This document shows, piece by piece, positions 45,266 to 56,641 of a stretch of 64,000 nt of DNA. The position numbers and the translations under genes are program-made. Numbering within the stretch: the stretch's first letter is position 1; each line of letters begins with the position of its first letter. Below the pieces are notes generated by a model. It saw only the letters and a list, made by a program, of their open reading frames with translations, had not been told where the DNA came from and did no database searches. Source of the DNA: Epichloe hybrida (taxonomy: Eukaryota; Ascomycota; Sordariomycetes; Hypocreales; Clavicipitaceae). The stretch covers positions 1,984,001 through 2,048,000 of the forward strand of contig JAFEKR010000005.1 of NCBI GenBank assembly GCA_019022495.1. Direction: 5' to 3'.

Positions 45266-48200
45266 CACCCCCCTAGGGGACCTTGTTTAAGGTTCCCTAT
45301 AATAAATCTAAATCAATCAAATTAGTTAAATCAATCTTATGACATCTAAATCAATTCCATAGCGTAAAAAAGGTAGTTAATTAGTTACAATCCTATCTAA
45401 TTCGAGGTTGTTATATAATACTTATTCTTTAGGTTCTTTACTAAGTATACTAGAGGGTAGTTATATAAGCCCTAATACCTCACAGAAGCTTATAAAAGCA
45501 TTCCTTATAAGAGGCTTTATAAGGCTATCTATAATTATCTCTTTAGTAGTAATCTAGGTAATATTAAAGGTTCCTTTTGTAACCTCTTAATAAAGCTAGT
45601 AGTAATAAATATCTACATACTAAAGCTTTATAATAAGCTTAATAAATTCTTCCTTAAGAAGGTAAATTATTTATATATTATTATATTTAATTTTAAGTGT
45701 GTTATCTCCTAGGCATAGCCTAACCTCTTAATATAATTATCTAAAGGCTATAAGCTCTTTACTATAGTAAGAAAGCACTAGGAGCTTTACTTTAGTTAAT
45801 AAAGTTATTATAGTAGCTTACTTACTTACCTTAAAGAGTATAGGTTCTTTAAAGAGCTTTATAATATAGCCTTATAAGCTCTTTTATATTATAGTATTAT
45901 TAGTAAAGGAGGCATTACTATATACCTCTAATTCGGAGTTATTACTACTATATTTAATTACTAGGTTTACCTATATATACCTATACTTAAGGGCTTTTTT
46001 AGCTACTTCTATATACTATAGCCCTAGGTTTTATAGGAATTATAAGAGTTATAAGGCTATAAAAGCAATATTAGGTCTTAAGACTATTATTAGATATAGT
46101 AGGGTTCTAATTAAAGATTAATACCTCTTAAGATCTTAAGCACTAATCTCTTCTTTAAAAGGTTCTAGTAGTATAGTGGTTATTAGGGCTATAGGTCTTT
46201 ATTAAGGGATCTTTATATTAAATTTAGTAGTAGCTTTATCCTAATAAGACTTCTAATTAAGCTATACCTTCCTATTAGCATAATCTCTAATAATTTTAAC
46301 GCCTAGGAACTATTATAGCTCTCTAAGGTCCTTTATATTATACTTTATAAAGAGTCTTACCCTAAATTTATTATATAAATATAATTTCCCTTTAGTAAAG
46401 AGAGTAATAAGGTTATTTACATAAAAGAAGATAATTAATCTATCCTTAATAAATATATAAACATCTTTAAAGATCTATATAAAGCCTTTACTAATTAGCT
46501 AGCTAATTAGCTCCTTTATCTATAGAAAAGGCACTCTCTATAGCTTATAGACTACTCTAAGAAGCTTTAGATAGGCTTATTTATCTTTATAGCCTAAAGG
46601 TATCTTATAGTAAACCTCTTTATTAAGGTCTAAATTTAGGAATACTATAATAAAGTTATACTAGTATGCTTTAAGATTAAAGTAGCATATAATAGCTATA
46701 AACAGCCTAAAAGTGTTAGTAGCTAGGGTTACTACCTAAGTTAATAAATAACTCTTTAGTTAATGATTTCTAAGGATATAGAGATAAGCTTTATATTATA
46801 GGAGGTAACCTTACTTATTTAATTTATATAAGAAAACCTAAGTAAGGCTTAGAAGCTTTACATATAAAGGGACTTTAGTTCTAGATACTTTCTTAGCTAC
46901 CTTTCTATTAATAATTCTATTAAATTCTTTATCTTATGCTTTATAGAATTCTTTTTCTTTCAGATAACTAGCTAAATAATTATAATAAGCTAGGGGAGAA
47001 GGAAGCTAAGATATATAAGGCTTTTCTTTACTCTTAGGTCCTAGCTTAAAGGCTATAGCAAATGCTTTAAGATTGTTATAATCTTCTGGATTTACTAACA
47101 TTTTATGATTATTGCTACTATTAGGTAGGTTAAGTAAATTATTAATACTTAATAGTGTGTGATTTGCTAAATCTAGGAATTTCCCTAGTGAATTTAGAGA
47201 AGTTAGTAGATTTGTTTCTTAACTTTCTTTTTCCTTTTCTTTATGATTTTATTAATTGCAACTAGTAGGAGTTTCTGCCTATTAAAGCTAATTAAGTGGT
47301 TATTATAGTAACAGAGGGTATGCTATCTATAGAAGCCCTATATTAGAGCTTTTTTTCTTGTTATCCTTAACTAGCTCTTTAAGGCATTGTTTTTTAACCT
47401 CTTTTATAGTTAATAATAGGCCTCTTTCTTAAGCATAGAAGATAGACTTATTAAAGGTAACATAGCTTAATAAGAACTAGTAGCTTCTCTTTATTATTAG
47501 TACCCAAATCAGGTATTATGTAAAGGAAACGTATCTAGCAAGGTATCTAATATAAGCTCTCTAAGCAAGCTTTAGTCCTGCCTTATGAAGCTTACTTTAC
47601 ATTATTACAAATACTTTACATCCAAAAGCTTATAGGTAAGTTATTAAAGCTTCTAGCTCTTCTAGTAAGTAACTTTATTAAAGCTTATTATCTCTTAACT
47701 ACTTATTTAATACTTATTAAGGTAATTGCTAGTTAAGTAGCTTTTAAGGCGTGTAATTCAAGATATAAATAGCTGCTTTAGTAGCTATAGGCTAGAGGTC
47801 TTCTAGGAAACCTGATTATATTATAAGAGTTATTATAACCCTTATTATCACCCCCCTAGACCGTTTAGCATGCCTATTTTAATATAGGTAAGCTAGGCTA
47901 GACTTCCTAATAATAATACCTTTATTTATAACCTCTTCTTCTTATTTTTTAGTCTAGAAGGCAGTCTTACTATTAGTTATTATAACCATAATATAAATAC
48001 TATACACTCTTACGTACATAGCTTCTAACTAATTAAAGCAGAGCGTAATATTAGTCTTTAATAGGATTGTAAAGATATGACGTAGTCCTATTGCTTTATA
48101 AGTAAAAAGAGCGATGTATTAGTCTTTATTATACCTTAATAATTAAGTAAAGAGGTTGAAAGAGACTACCTAAAGCAGCCCTAAAGGTAAAGATCCTATC

Positions 48201-48389
48201 TAAGGGACTTGCGATATTTGCCTTTATGCTTTAGAGGTTTAGTAAACCTTATATTTACCTACGCTCCTTTCCTTTAATTAAATTTAAAGCTTCTAAAGCA
48301 CTTAATCTATCACATCCTCGCCTAGATATACTAATCTAGCGTGCCACAGATCTATAGGCGTTATTATAGCTGTCTTTAGGTCTTGCAAA

Positions 48390-48798
48390 CAGAGCTTTGT
48401 ACTACACTACATCTTGTAGTTTTTTTTTTCTAACAAATAATTCATATCTAATCTTAGAAAATATATAGAGATATAAAACTTTGATTTTTAAATAGATAAC
48501 TTAAAAACTACAGTGTAGTTATATATGAAAGTGGGTCTAAAAGTGGGTCCTTAGGCCGCAAATTAGAAAAACTACATTTTACTACATTTTGGTACTAAAA
48601 AAATACTACAAATGTAGTATTTGTGATTTGTGGAGCGAGGGCCCACTTTTAGACCCATCTATATATATAGTATTTTTCTTAGAATTTTCTTCTATAAGAT
48701 CACGTGATTTTTAGGATAATAACTTTAATTATAAGCCAGATACAAAAATAAATAGAAATACTACAAGAAATACTACACTACACGAGTGCAAAGCTCTG
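48390..48798. mobile_element. hAT-type MITE, 409 bp
   Basis: Terminal inverted repeats CAGAGCTTTG..CAAAGCTCTG and an 8-bp duplication CTTGCAAA (48382-48389, 48799-48806), the hAT signature. Many CpA sites survive inside, so it arrived after copia E was RIP-mutated. It carries a GTGGGTCTAAAAGTGGGTCC stretch related to the tandem unit of the larger hAT-type element nearby. No coding capacity. Confidence 0.87.
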
Positions 48799-49086
48799 CT
48801 TGCAAATCTCCCTTAATAACAAAAGCTTCCAACAGGCTCAAGCTCTCTATACACGGCTACGTACTAATAACCCAAGTTTAAAATATCTCTTAATTACCTC
48901 TTACTAAGTCTATTACCCTTCTAGTAAGATTATCTTACCTTAGTCCCTTTTATATAAGCAGCTAAAGAAATATAAGGTTTATAAAGAATATTAGCTAGTA
49001 CTAGGCGTTTAATAAGGTAAGGGTCTAGCTATCTATCAAGATAATCCAAGCTATACTAACGCCATAAGCGTTTATAATACTATAAC

Positions 49087-51302
49087 CAGAGCATCACATT
49101 ACATTACATTACATTGTGTAATGTTTGTAATGTAATGTAATTATTACACATTACATTACATTACACATTACATTACACCCCCCTTTCACACATTACATTA
49201 CATTACATGTAATTATTTGTAATTAAATGTAATTATTTTTTATTTTTTAATATTTAGGTAAAGTAATTAGAAATTAATAGTAAGAAATAACTTAAATAAT
49301 TAGAAAAGTATATATTAGGTTTCTTAAAATATAGATTAAGGTTAAATTACTATACTAATCTTAATTATAACTTATAAAACTAATAAAACTTACTTTTTAA
49401 GCTTATTTCTTAGAAAAATATTAAAAACTTACTTTTAAGTATACTTATTTTAATAGAAAATCATATATATTTAAGTAAATAAGCTATAAAGAAGTAAGTA
49501 CTATAATTCATAAGGCTTACTTTAAACTTACTTTTAAGTATACTTTCTTTTTAATAAAAAATCATATATATCTAAGCAAATAAGCTATAAAGAAGTTAAT
49601 ATTATTATTAGTAAGACCCACTTTAGACCCACTTTTATAAACACCTTCTTTTTAAGAGAAAATCATAAATATCTTAGCAAATAAGCTATTAAGAAGTTAA
49701 TACTATAATTAGTAAGACCCACTTTAGATCCACTTTTAAGTATACTTTCTTTTTAATAAAAAATCATATGTATCTAAGCAAATAAGCTATAAAGAAGTTA
49801 ATACTATTATTAGTAAGACCCACTTTAGACCCACTTTTAAGTATACTATCTTTTTAAGAGAAAATCATAAATATCTTAGTAAATAAGCTATTAAGAAGTT
49901 CATACTATAATTAATAAGACCCACTTTAGACCCACTTTTATATACACCTTCTTTTTAAGAGAAAATCATATATATAGCAAATAAGCTATTAAGAAGTTAA
50001 TACTATAATTAGTAAGACCCACTTTGGATCCACTTTTAAGTATACTATCTTTTTAAGAGAAAATCATAAATATCTTAGCAAATAAGCTATAAAGAAGTTA
50101 ATACTATTATTAGTAAGACCCACTTTGGATCCACTTTTAAGTATACTATCTTTTTAAGAGAAAATCATAAATATCTAGGTAAATAAGCTATAAAGAAGTT
50201 AATACTATTATTAATAAGACCCACTTTAGACCCACTTTTTATATAGCTTATATTAATTCTAAATAATAACCGTATTATTTTAAATCTAGTAAATTTAGCT
50301 TGTTATACTCTTTTTCTACTCTTTTTTTAGGAAATTTTACTATAAAATTATTTATTTTATTTTATAAAAATTATTTCTTATATATTAAAGTATTAAATTA
50401 AGATAAATTAGGTATTATATAAGTATTATAAGCTAATTATACTTTAAATTCCTTAGATTACTTAATAAATAAATAAACTACGATTTTTTTTTATTAAAAT
50501 ATTATTTTAAAAACTAATATATAGTTTTATATTACTTATATTATACTTAAAAGCTTTTATAATAAGTAAAGCCTTTCATTTAAATAATATAAATAATATT
50601 ATTTACTTATTTATTTATTTATACTATTTTTATTTAACTTTTTATTCCTAAATTACTCTTTTTTAACTTTAGATTTTATAAAAGAAAAGAAAAGAATTTA
50701 AGATATTTAAAAAGAATATATATTAAATCTAAAAAAATAACTATTATTCTAAATAAAAGTTATAATATTAATATTAAATTTAAGGTATATAAAAGTCTAA
50801 TTATAGTTTCTTAATATAATTATTTAGATTTATAATATATTATTGTATATTATTTAAAAAAGTATATATAGGGTATTTTTTAGTAATAAAAAGTCTTGTT
50901 TAAAATAATAAAAATATAATTATAAGAAAATAGATATATAGTTAATATAATATCTTATAATATATAAAGAAATTTAAAGAATCTAATTAACCTCATAAAC
51001 TTACTATATATACCCTATACTAGAAGATATAACTAATAGTCTAAAAGATAGGAAATTAAGATATTTAATAGTAAATTTAATAAAATACCTATTATAAAAA
51101 CAATTATATTAATCTAATAGAGAAAAATCTAAAGTATATTATAAGATATTAATATACCCCACCTTTTTTTCCTCCTAACATTACATCTGTAATGTTTGTA
51201 ATGTAATGTAATGTAATGTAATGTAATTACACATTACATTACATTACACATTACATCCAAACCCCAAATATTACATTACATTACATTACATTACATGCTC
51301 TG
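49087..51302. mobile_element. Non-autonomous hAT-type element, 2216 bp
   Basis: Ends CAGAGCAT..ATGCTCTG with the 8-bp duplication ACTATAAC (49079-49086, 51303-51310). Both ends carry dense subterminal ACATT / TAATG arrays (about 49095-49215 and 51180-51295). Subterminal repeats of this kind are where hAT transposases bind. The interior is extremely AT-rich, has no coding frame, and contains the ~100-bp tandem array listed next. Ends keep CpA while the middle does not. Confidence 0.85.
49425..50240. repeat. ~100-bp tandem array inside the hAT-type element
   Basis: About eight copies of a roughly 100-bp unit marked by AAGACCCACTTTAGACCCAC near 49612, 49712, 49813, 49915, 50013, 50114 and 50215, followed each time by AATCATA and AAATAAGCTAT. 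Copies differ by a few substitutions and small deletions. Confidence 0.85.
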
Positions 51303-52871
51303 ACTATAACTTACTTAAATTCTAGGCTACTTACTATAATTAAGGTCTATAAACTAGCGTTTATTATTAAAGATATAGATTAAGGTTTTGCTATTAAGTA
51401 TAACTCGTGATTTATCTTAGGTAAGGAAAGCCTTTATAGACTCTCCTATAGTAGTAAATATAGTATTATTTTCTTTAGGTTCCTTTACGCTATTATCCTT
51501 TAACTAAGCGTTATATACCTTTTTTATATTATTAGGTTAATAATTTATTACTTCTTTTACTTCCTTTAATAGCTCTTTATTAATTTTCTAGTCTTTTATT
51601 AGGTAGAGAGCCCTATAGACCTTCTATAAGTCTTTTAACTTCTTTACCTTATACTTCTTATAATAAATATAGTTATCTTTCTTTACCTTCTCTTTTTTAG
51701 CTTTATTCTTTATTTTACTATTAAGAGTTAGTTTTACTTTAAAAGAGTTATTAGCCTTTACTTAAGACCTTCCTTAGGCTTTAATTAGGTGCCTAATCCT
51801 ACTTATAATACTATAGAAATCTAGGACCTTTCCCTTACTCTCTATAGTATAAATTAATAAGTTAACCTAAGCTAAGATAGTAGGGAATTAAGCCTTAATA
51901 GCATTATTAATTATTTCTATAGGTAAGTTACCCTTAGTAATAGGGTAGTTTACTTAGAAGCACCTCTTATAACTAATTAAAGTATTTATAAGCTATTTAT
52001 TAATATTTACTCTTATAAGATTTTACTTAATAGTCTTATTAAAATTAATTTTAGTATAATACTTAATAGTCTTACTTAAAGGTATTATATTCCTTTAAAG
52101 CTTCTTAATCTTATTATAAAGAGATATATGCCTTAAGGTTATTTACTTATATTTAGGCCTAAGGGTCTTTATAAACTATATATAATACTCTTATAAGGCC
52201 TTTATAAAGCTTTAGAATTAACTATTAAAGACCTAATAATAACTACTAAGAATAGTAAACTAGGCGCTATCTTTAGTATTATTAGGTTATTAAGGGTACT
52301 AAAAATAACTCTCTTTAGTTACCTTAATATCTTTAGGTAAGCTTTCCTTAGGTTTTAGTAAGCTCTTAGTTATAGCTTTAGTGCTATAAGAGTATATTTA
52401 AACTCCTAAGGTCTTTATTATAGATAATTAACTCTATATAGCTTTTACTACCTTTCTCTTTACTAGAGTTTTATTTCCTATAAGAATTAAAGGCTTAGAA
52501 AAGTAGTCTAGCTATATCTTTAAATTAGGATTAATAAAGACCTAGATTCTATCTTTAATAGCTCTTACCTTAACTATTTTATACTATAAGTCCTAATAGT
52601 AAGGCTCCTATAGCTTAATAGCTAGCTTATTACCTTTTAAAGATTCCTTAGCTATTATAAGATATCCTATAGTATTATTATTAAACTAGTAAAAGGTAGT
52701 ATTAATCCTAGTGTACTAGGGTTACTTAATTATAATGTTAATAAATTAGGCCTCTCTTTTACTAAGTATATACTAATTTATTTAAAGATTAAATAATTAG
52801 TTAATTTAAAGAGAAAAGTACTAATTTAGAAGAAAGGTATAATAATTATAAACACTATGTAATTACTACTA

Positions 52872-53123
52872 TATTAGACTATAAAGCTAGGGTTTAATAT
52901 AACTACCTTTATTAAGTTATCTAACCCTATAAGAGGGTGCAGACTATAGCTTAAATACCTAAGTACCTTTACTATAGGTAGGGTGCTAATATAGTGCTGA
53001 AACGTACTATGTGGTTATAGAGATTATAGATAATAACTAGCTAGGGGTGGACTCTTGTCTCAGCTAGTTGAGTAGCGAGACTATCGTGCGGCAGGGATCA
53101 ATTATGCCCTTGTGGGTGCAACA
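52872..53123 (-). repeat. Copia E right LTR (5' LTR)
   Basis: 252 bp. The inner start is mutated (TATTAGACTATAAAGCTAGG); the outer end is intact (GCGGCAGGGATC..GTGGGTGCAACA). Followed by GTAAC at 53124-53128. Confidence 0.92.
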
Positions 53124-53128
53124 GTAAC

Positions 53129-53728
53129 CAAGAATTCGAGCCTTCAGTCTGTTCCTACTATTTAGAACCTAGGCCACTGTCGTGACCAAAACCTTCATTC
53201 ATCGATAAGGGGTTTAGGTAGTAATATCTCTGTATCTTCCTAAATGTTAAAGAGAAAAAGTACTATGAATAGCATAAAATAAACTCTCTACCTATATCCA
53301 TAGCTAACTTATACCTAGTGCGCTAGCTTTTACAAGACTGCGCCGACTTGGATCACACCTTACGAGGTTCCACCAAGCGCCTCGGTCGGCTTATTACTGT
53401 CAAAGTACTGACCTCCTTTAGTCAACTATCGCCATTCCTTCTCAAGTAACTAATTCCACCCACCTGGCCGCGCACAACTGCCTTCCAATTGTCCATATCG
53501 TCGCTCGGTCGTCACGGGACTTGCGCTAAAGCAAGCTTCTTCTTAAGATAACTTCACCTTTCCCTTTGAAACCCATACCAATGCAATAAGAGCTATCGTA
53601 TGCTAGCCTTGTTGTGCCAGAGCAGAGCATTCGCGCTCTGGCATTCGCTCGCTTTGTGTTCAGCCCCCTCCAGATCCTCCAGACCCTCCAGACCCTCCAG
53701 ACCCTCGAGACTTGTTCAACTTTCAGCC
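53129..53728 (+). promoter_or_regulatory. MCH1 upstream region and leader
   Basis: GC content returns to normal here. A two-codon uORF (ATG CAA TAA, 53581-53589) and an in-frame upstream ATG at 53600 precede the chosen MCH1 start. A 9-bp repeat lies at 53667-53711. Confidence 0.5.
53667..53711 (+). repeat. 9-bp repeat x5 before MCH1
   Basis: Five units of CCTCCAGAC (the first and last with single changes) end 17 nt before the preferred MCH1 ATG. The unit is a multiple of three, so a start at 53600 stays in frame and would encode an RPS repeat. Confidence 0.85.
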
Positions 53729-55792
53729 ATGGGCCAGGACCGCCAGCAACAGCTGCGGCGTGCTCGCCTTGTCGCGGGTGTCGCTGCCACTATCATATCC
53801 CTCGCATGTGGCACCAATGTCAGTCATCCCCCCTCCTCTGAAGCTGAGTTCTTGCGAGGAGCAGTCGATAGTTGACTGGAGTTTTCTTTGCCATATCAGC
53901 TATCCCATATGATACACACACACATATATATACGAACATCACTGACGTTTGCCACCCTTGATCCATGAAAAGTACGTCTATTCAGCCTGGGCACCACAGT
54001 TTGCAGAGAAGCTGAAACTATCTGCCACGCAAAGTAATTTGATCGGACAGTTTGGCAACTTGGGACTGTACTCACTTGGCGTTCCTGTGGGCATTTTTGT
54101 AGACCATCGAGGGCCTCGCCCTTTCGTCCTCATTGGCGCAGTCCTCCTTGCCGCAGGCTATTTCCCTCTACATATGGCATATGACAGCGCTTCCGGCTCG
54201 TTAGTCGCCCTCTGTTTCTTTTCCTTTCTGTCTGGCCTTGGAAGCTGTTTGTCATTTGCTGCAGCTGTGAAGACATCAGCACTCAACTGGCCCAGCCACA
54301 GAGGTACAGCTACAGCATTCCCTCTCGCAGCGTTTGGCCTCAGTGCCTTTTTTTTCTCGTCAATTGGTGCTCTTCTCTTTCCCGGCGACCCAAGTGCCTT
54401 CCTGAAACTTCTGTCTTGTGGCACCTTTGGCTTAACGTTTGCCGGCTTTTTCTTCCTCAGAGTTTACCCACACTCCAACTATCATACGGTTATCAATCCT
54501 GAAGGTCGTCGGTCATCATCGCTATCTGGCCATCTGCGGCCATCACAAGGCTGGTCTGAATCACTTGGCGGCCATCTGCCTGGTGAAACTGGTACGTCTT
54601 CCATCGGCTTTGTGGCCGCGCCCACCTTGCCCTCGACAATATCCTCCAACCCCCCACCTGGCGACACCTCCGTCGACAGTGAAATTGGAGAGGACGTTCT
54701 CGATGAAGCCTCATCTTTGATATCATCGGCGGTATCAGAACCTGTTGAAAATGTGGTAGCGAGCAGTGTTGATGCAGATCGATCCCATCGTATAGATATT
54801 CGCGGCCTGAAGCTCTTAGGTAATGCGTCCTTTTGGCAACTTTTTACCATCATGGCGATTCTGTCGGGCATTGGACTCATGACCATTAAGTAAGCCTATC
54901 TCGTGTCAGCTTGAAATTTCCAACTTCAACTTATGACAACACGCTAATGCCGCCCAAGCAATATTGGAAATGACGTCAATGTACTGTGGAAGCACCGCGA
55001 TCAATCGCTTACTGAAGATTTCCTCGTCCATCACCAACAGATTCATGTTTCAATATTGTCTCTATGTAGTTTCGTGGGTCGTCTCTTCAGTGGTAAGTCT
55101 ATCTATTGGTTGGCCTTTGAAAGACGGACCAATTTCCAATTCCCCTTCGCCTATGCAAGCTAATTCTTGTATCACGACCATGCATTGTTCTCCGTTTTCA
55201 ATTCTATTCCTCCTTTTATCTCACCTCCACACTTCGTTCTATCAAAGAAAAGCAGGAGAAGCAGAAGAAGAAGAAAACCGGAAAGGGGCCGAAGGAGTGG
55301 ATTATACTAACACTTTGAATCGCAGGTGTTGGGTCTGATTTCTTGGTTAGATCGCTCCATGCTAGCCGCATGTGGTGCCTCTTAGTTGCGTCTGTCATAT
55401 TTTTGTTAGCCCAAGCTTGTGCTTTGGTTATCGAGAATCCTCACCTTTTGGGATTCGTATCGGGACTCTCTGGCCTCGGGTATGGATTCCTGTTCGGTGT
55501 TTTCCCTTCTTTAGTGACTGAGGCCTTCGGTATTCGTGGGTTGAGCCAAAATTGGGGATTTATGACACTGGCCCCTGTCATCTCGTCCAACATATTCAAT
55601 TCCTTTTATGGCTTGGTTTTGGATTCCCATAGTGTCTTCGACTCCAGCGGAGAGCGCTCCTGTCACGAGGGTCTAGACTGCTACCGTGCTGCGTATTGGG
55701 TGGCATTCGGGGCTTGTTCAATAGGCATCGCTATTACTCTCTGGACGGTGCAGCACGAACGAGTTGAATTGGCCAGAGAGAGAAAACCCTAA
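53729..55792 (+). CDS. MCH1: Mch1-type major facilitator transporter, 535 aa
   Basis: Four exons: 53729-53818, 53973-54889, 54959-55092, 55326-55792. Introns are 154, 69 and 233 bp with GT..AG ends, and phases match. The chosen start has context GCC ATGG; an in-frame ATG at 53600 would add 43 residues. The protein begins MGQDRQQQLRRARLVAG and joins LACGTN to YVYSAWAPQFAEKLKLSATQ. The family motif NLGLYSLGVPVGIFVDHRGP is present. About twelve hydrophobic helices are split by a long Ser/Pro-rich cytosolic loop (about residues 180-285). This matches fungal Mch1, a monocarboxylate-transporter-like MFS protein; yeast Mch1 is vacuolar and its substrate is not settled. It is convergent with BST1. 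Confidence 0.88.
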
Positions 55793-56641
55793 AGGAGGGA
55801 TCACTACCACATCTTGTTTGCCTGGTACACTGTTCTTGGATGCGCGGCTATTCACGCCATCCACTGCTCTATTTTAGTCTGGATAAATCCGTTTCACTGC
55901 TGGGCATGGAGATGTCTCTTTCGGAACCTTTTGGTATAGTCGTCAATCGGACTTGGCGACCTCTATCCTTAAGCGCGTATATGAACTCTGGGTTTCTTTT
56001 TTTCTTACCAGCAAGACGTCGCCGCTAGTTGAGGCATCTTTACATAGTACACCATCGACCTTGCGCAAATCAATAGTGCTTTCAGAAAAGTCGCCTCGAA
56101 TCATCATAACCATGTGGGATCATAACAAGTTCTCCGGAATGAGTCAATGACCACCAGGTGACATTCAAGATTGTCCAGTTCGTATCTTGAACGTAGAAAG
56201 AGATTATGTAGAATTGACTGCCACTATCTGTCAGTCATTAGCCATACCCCGACCATATTACACAAGTGATAGCATAATAGCTTCCACCACGCCACTTCCC
56301 CCACAAAGTACTACCCGGAATAACGCCTGGCAATGCATGATTGATAGACAAACGACTTGAATGAGCAAGGATAAACGAAGAATCAACATGCCTATTAATA
56401 AGTATTATGTTGTGAACAGGGCCGAATTGCAAGGTACAATATTCTCTTAGTGATTAAAATCCAAGTGATCGAAGTCTTCTGCGTCACTCAGTTACGGAAT
56501 TACCGGCCACTCTGTCAATCAAAATGCGATGATATAGAAACCATGGAATGTGGCTTATTACGAGACGGAGCAATGGAGTCGCCACCGACATTGATACTCT
56601 TAGCATCAGCTTATTGTGCGCTCTCATCGCAGCCTGATGGC
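55793..56641. other. Convergent intergenic region
   Basis: 3' flanks of MCH1 and BST1, 849 bp. Only short overlapping frames; no motif, repeat or RNA gene was recognised. Confidence 0.55.

Larger units (their letters stand above)
45266..52871 (-). pseudogene. Copia E gag-pol remnants
   Basis: On the minus strand at about 46405-46440 the reading DRLIIFFYVNNLI is the RT active site with both Asp changed to Asn. Flanking frames are interrupted only by TAA/TAG. The gag end lies toward 52 kb but is too decayed to delimit. The two hAT-type insertions at 48390-48798 and 49087-51302 are not part of it. Confidence 0.7.
45014..53123 (-). mobile_element. Copia E, Ty1/copia element with two hAT insertions
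   Basis: LTRs of 252 bp (45014-45265, 52872-53123), ends TGTTGGACC..GTGCAACA, duplication GTAAC (45009-45013, 53124-53128). Removing the two hAT-type insertions with their duplications leaves about 5.5 kb, a normal copia size. Coding traces are on the minus strand and are RIP-killed. Confidence 0.9.

Noticed and set aside
49440..50240. CRISPR-like array of ~100-bp repeats
   Set aside because: Eukaryotic context, contiguous degenerate units with no unique spacers; it is a tandem satellite inside a transposon.
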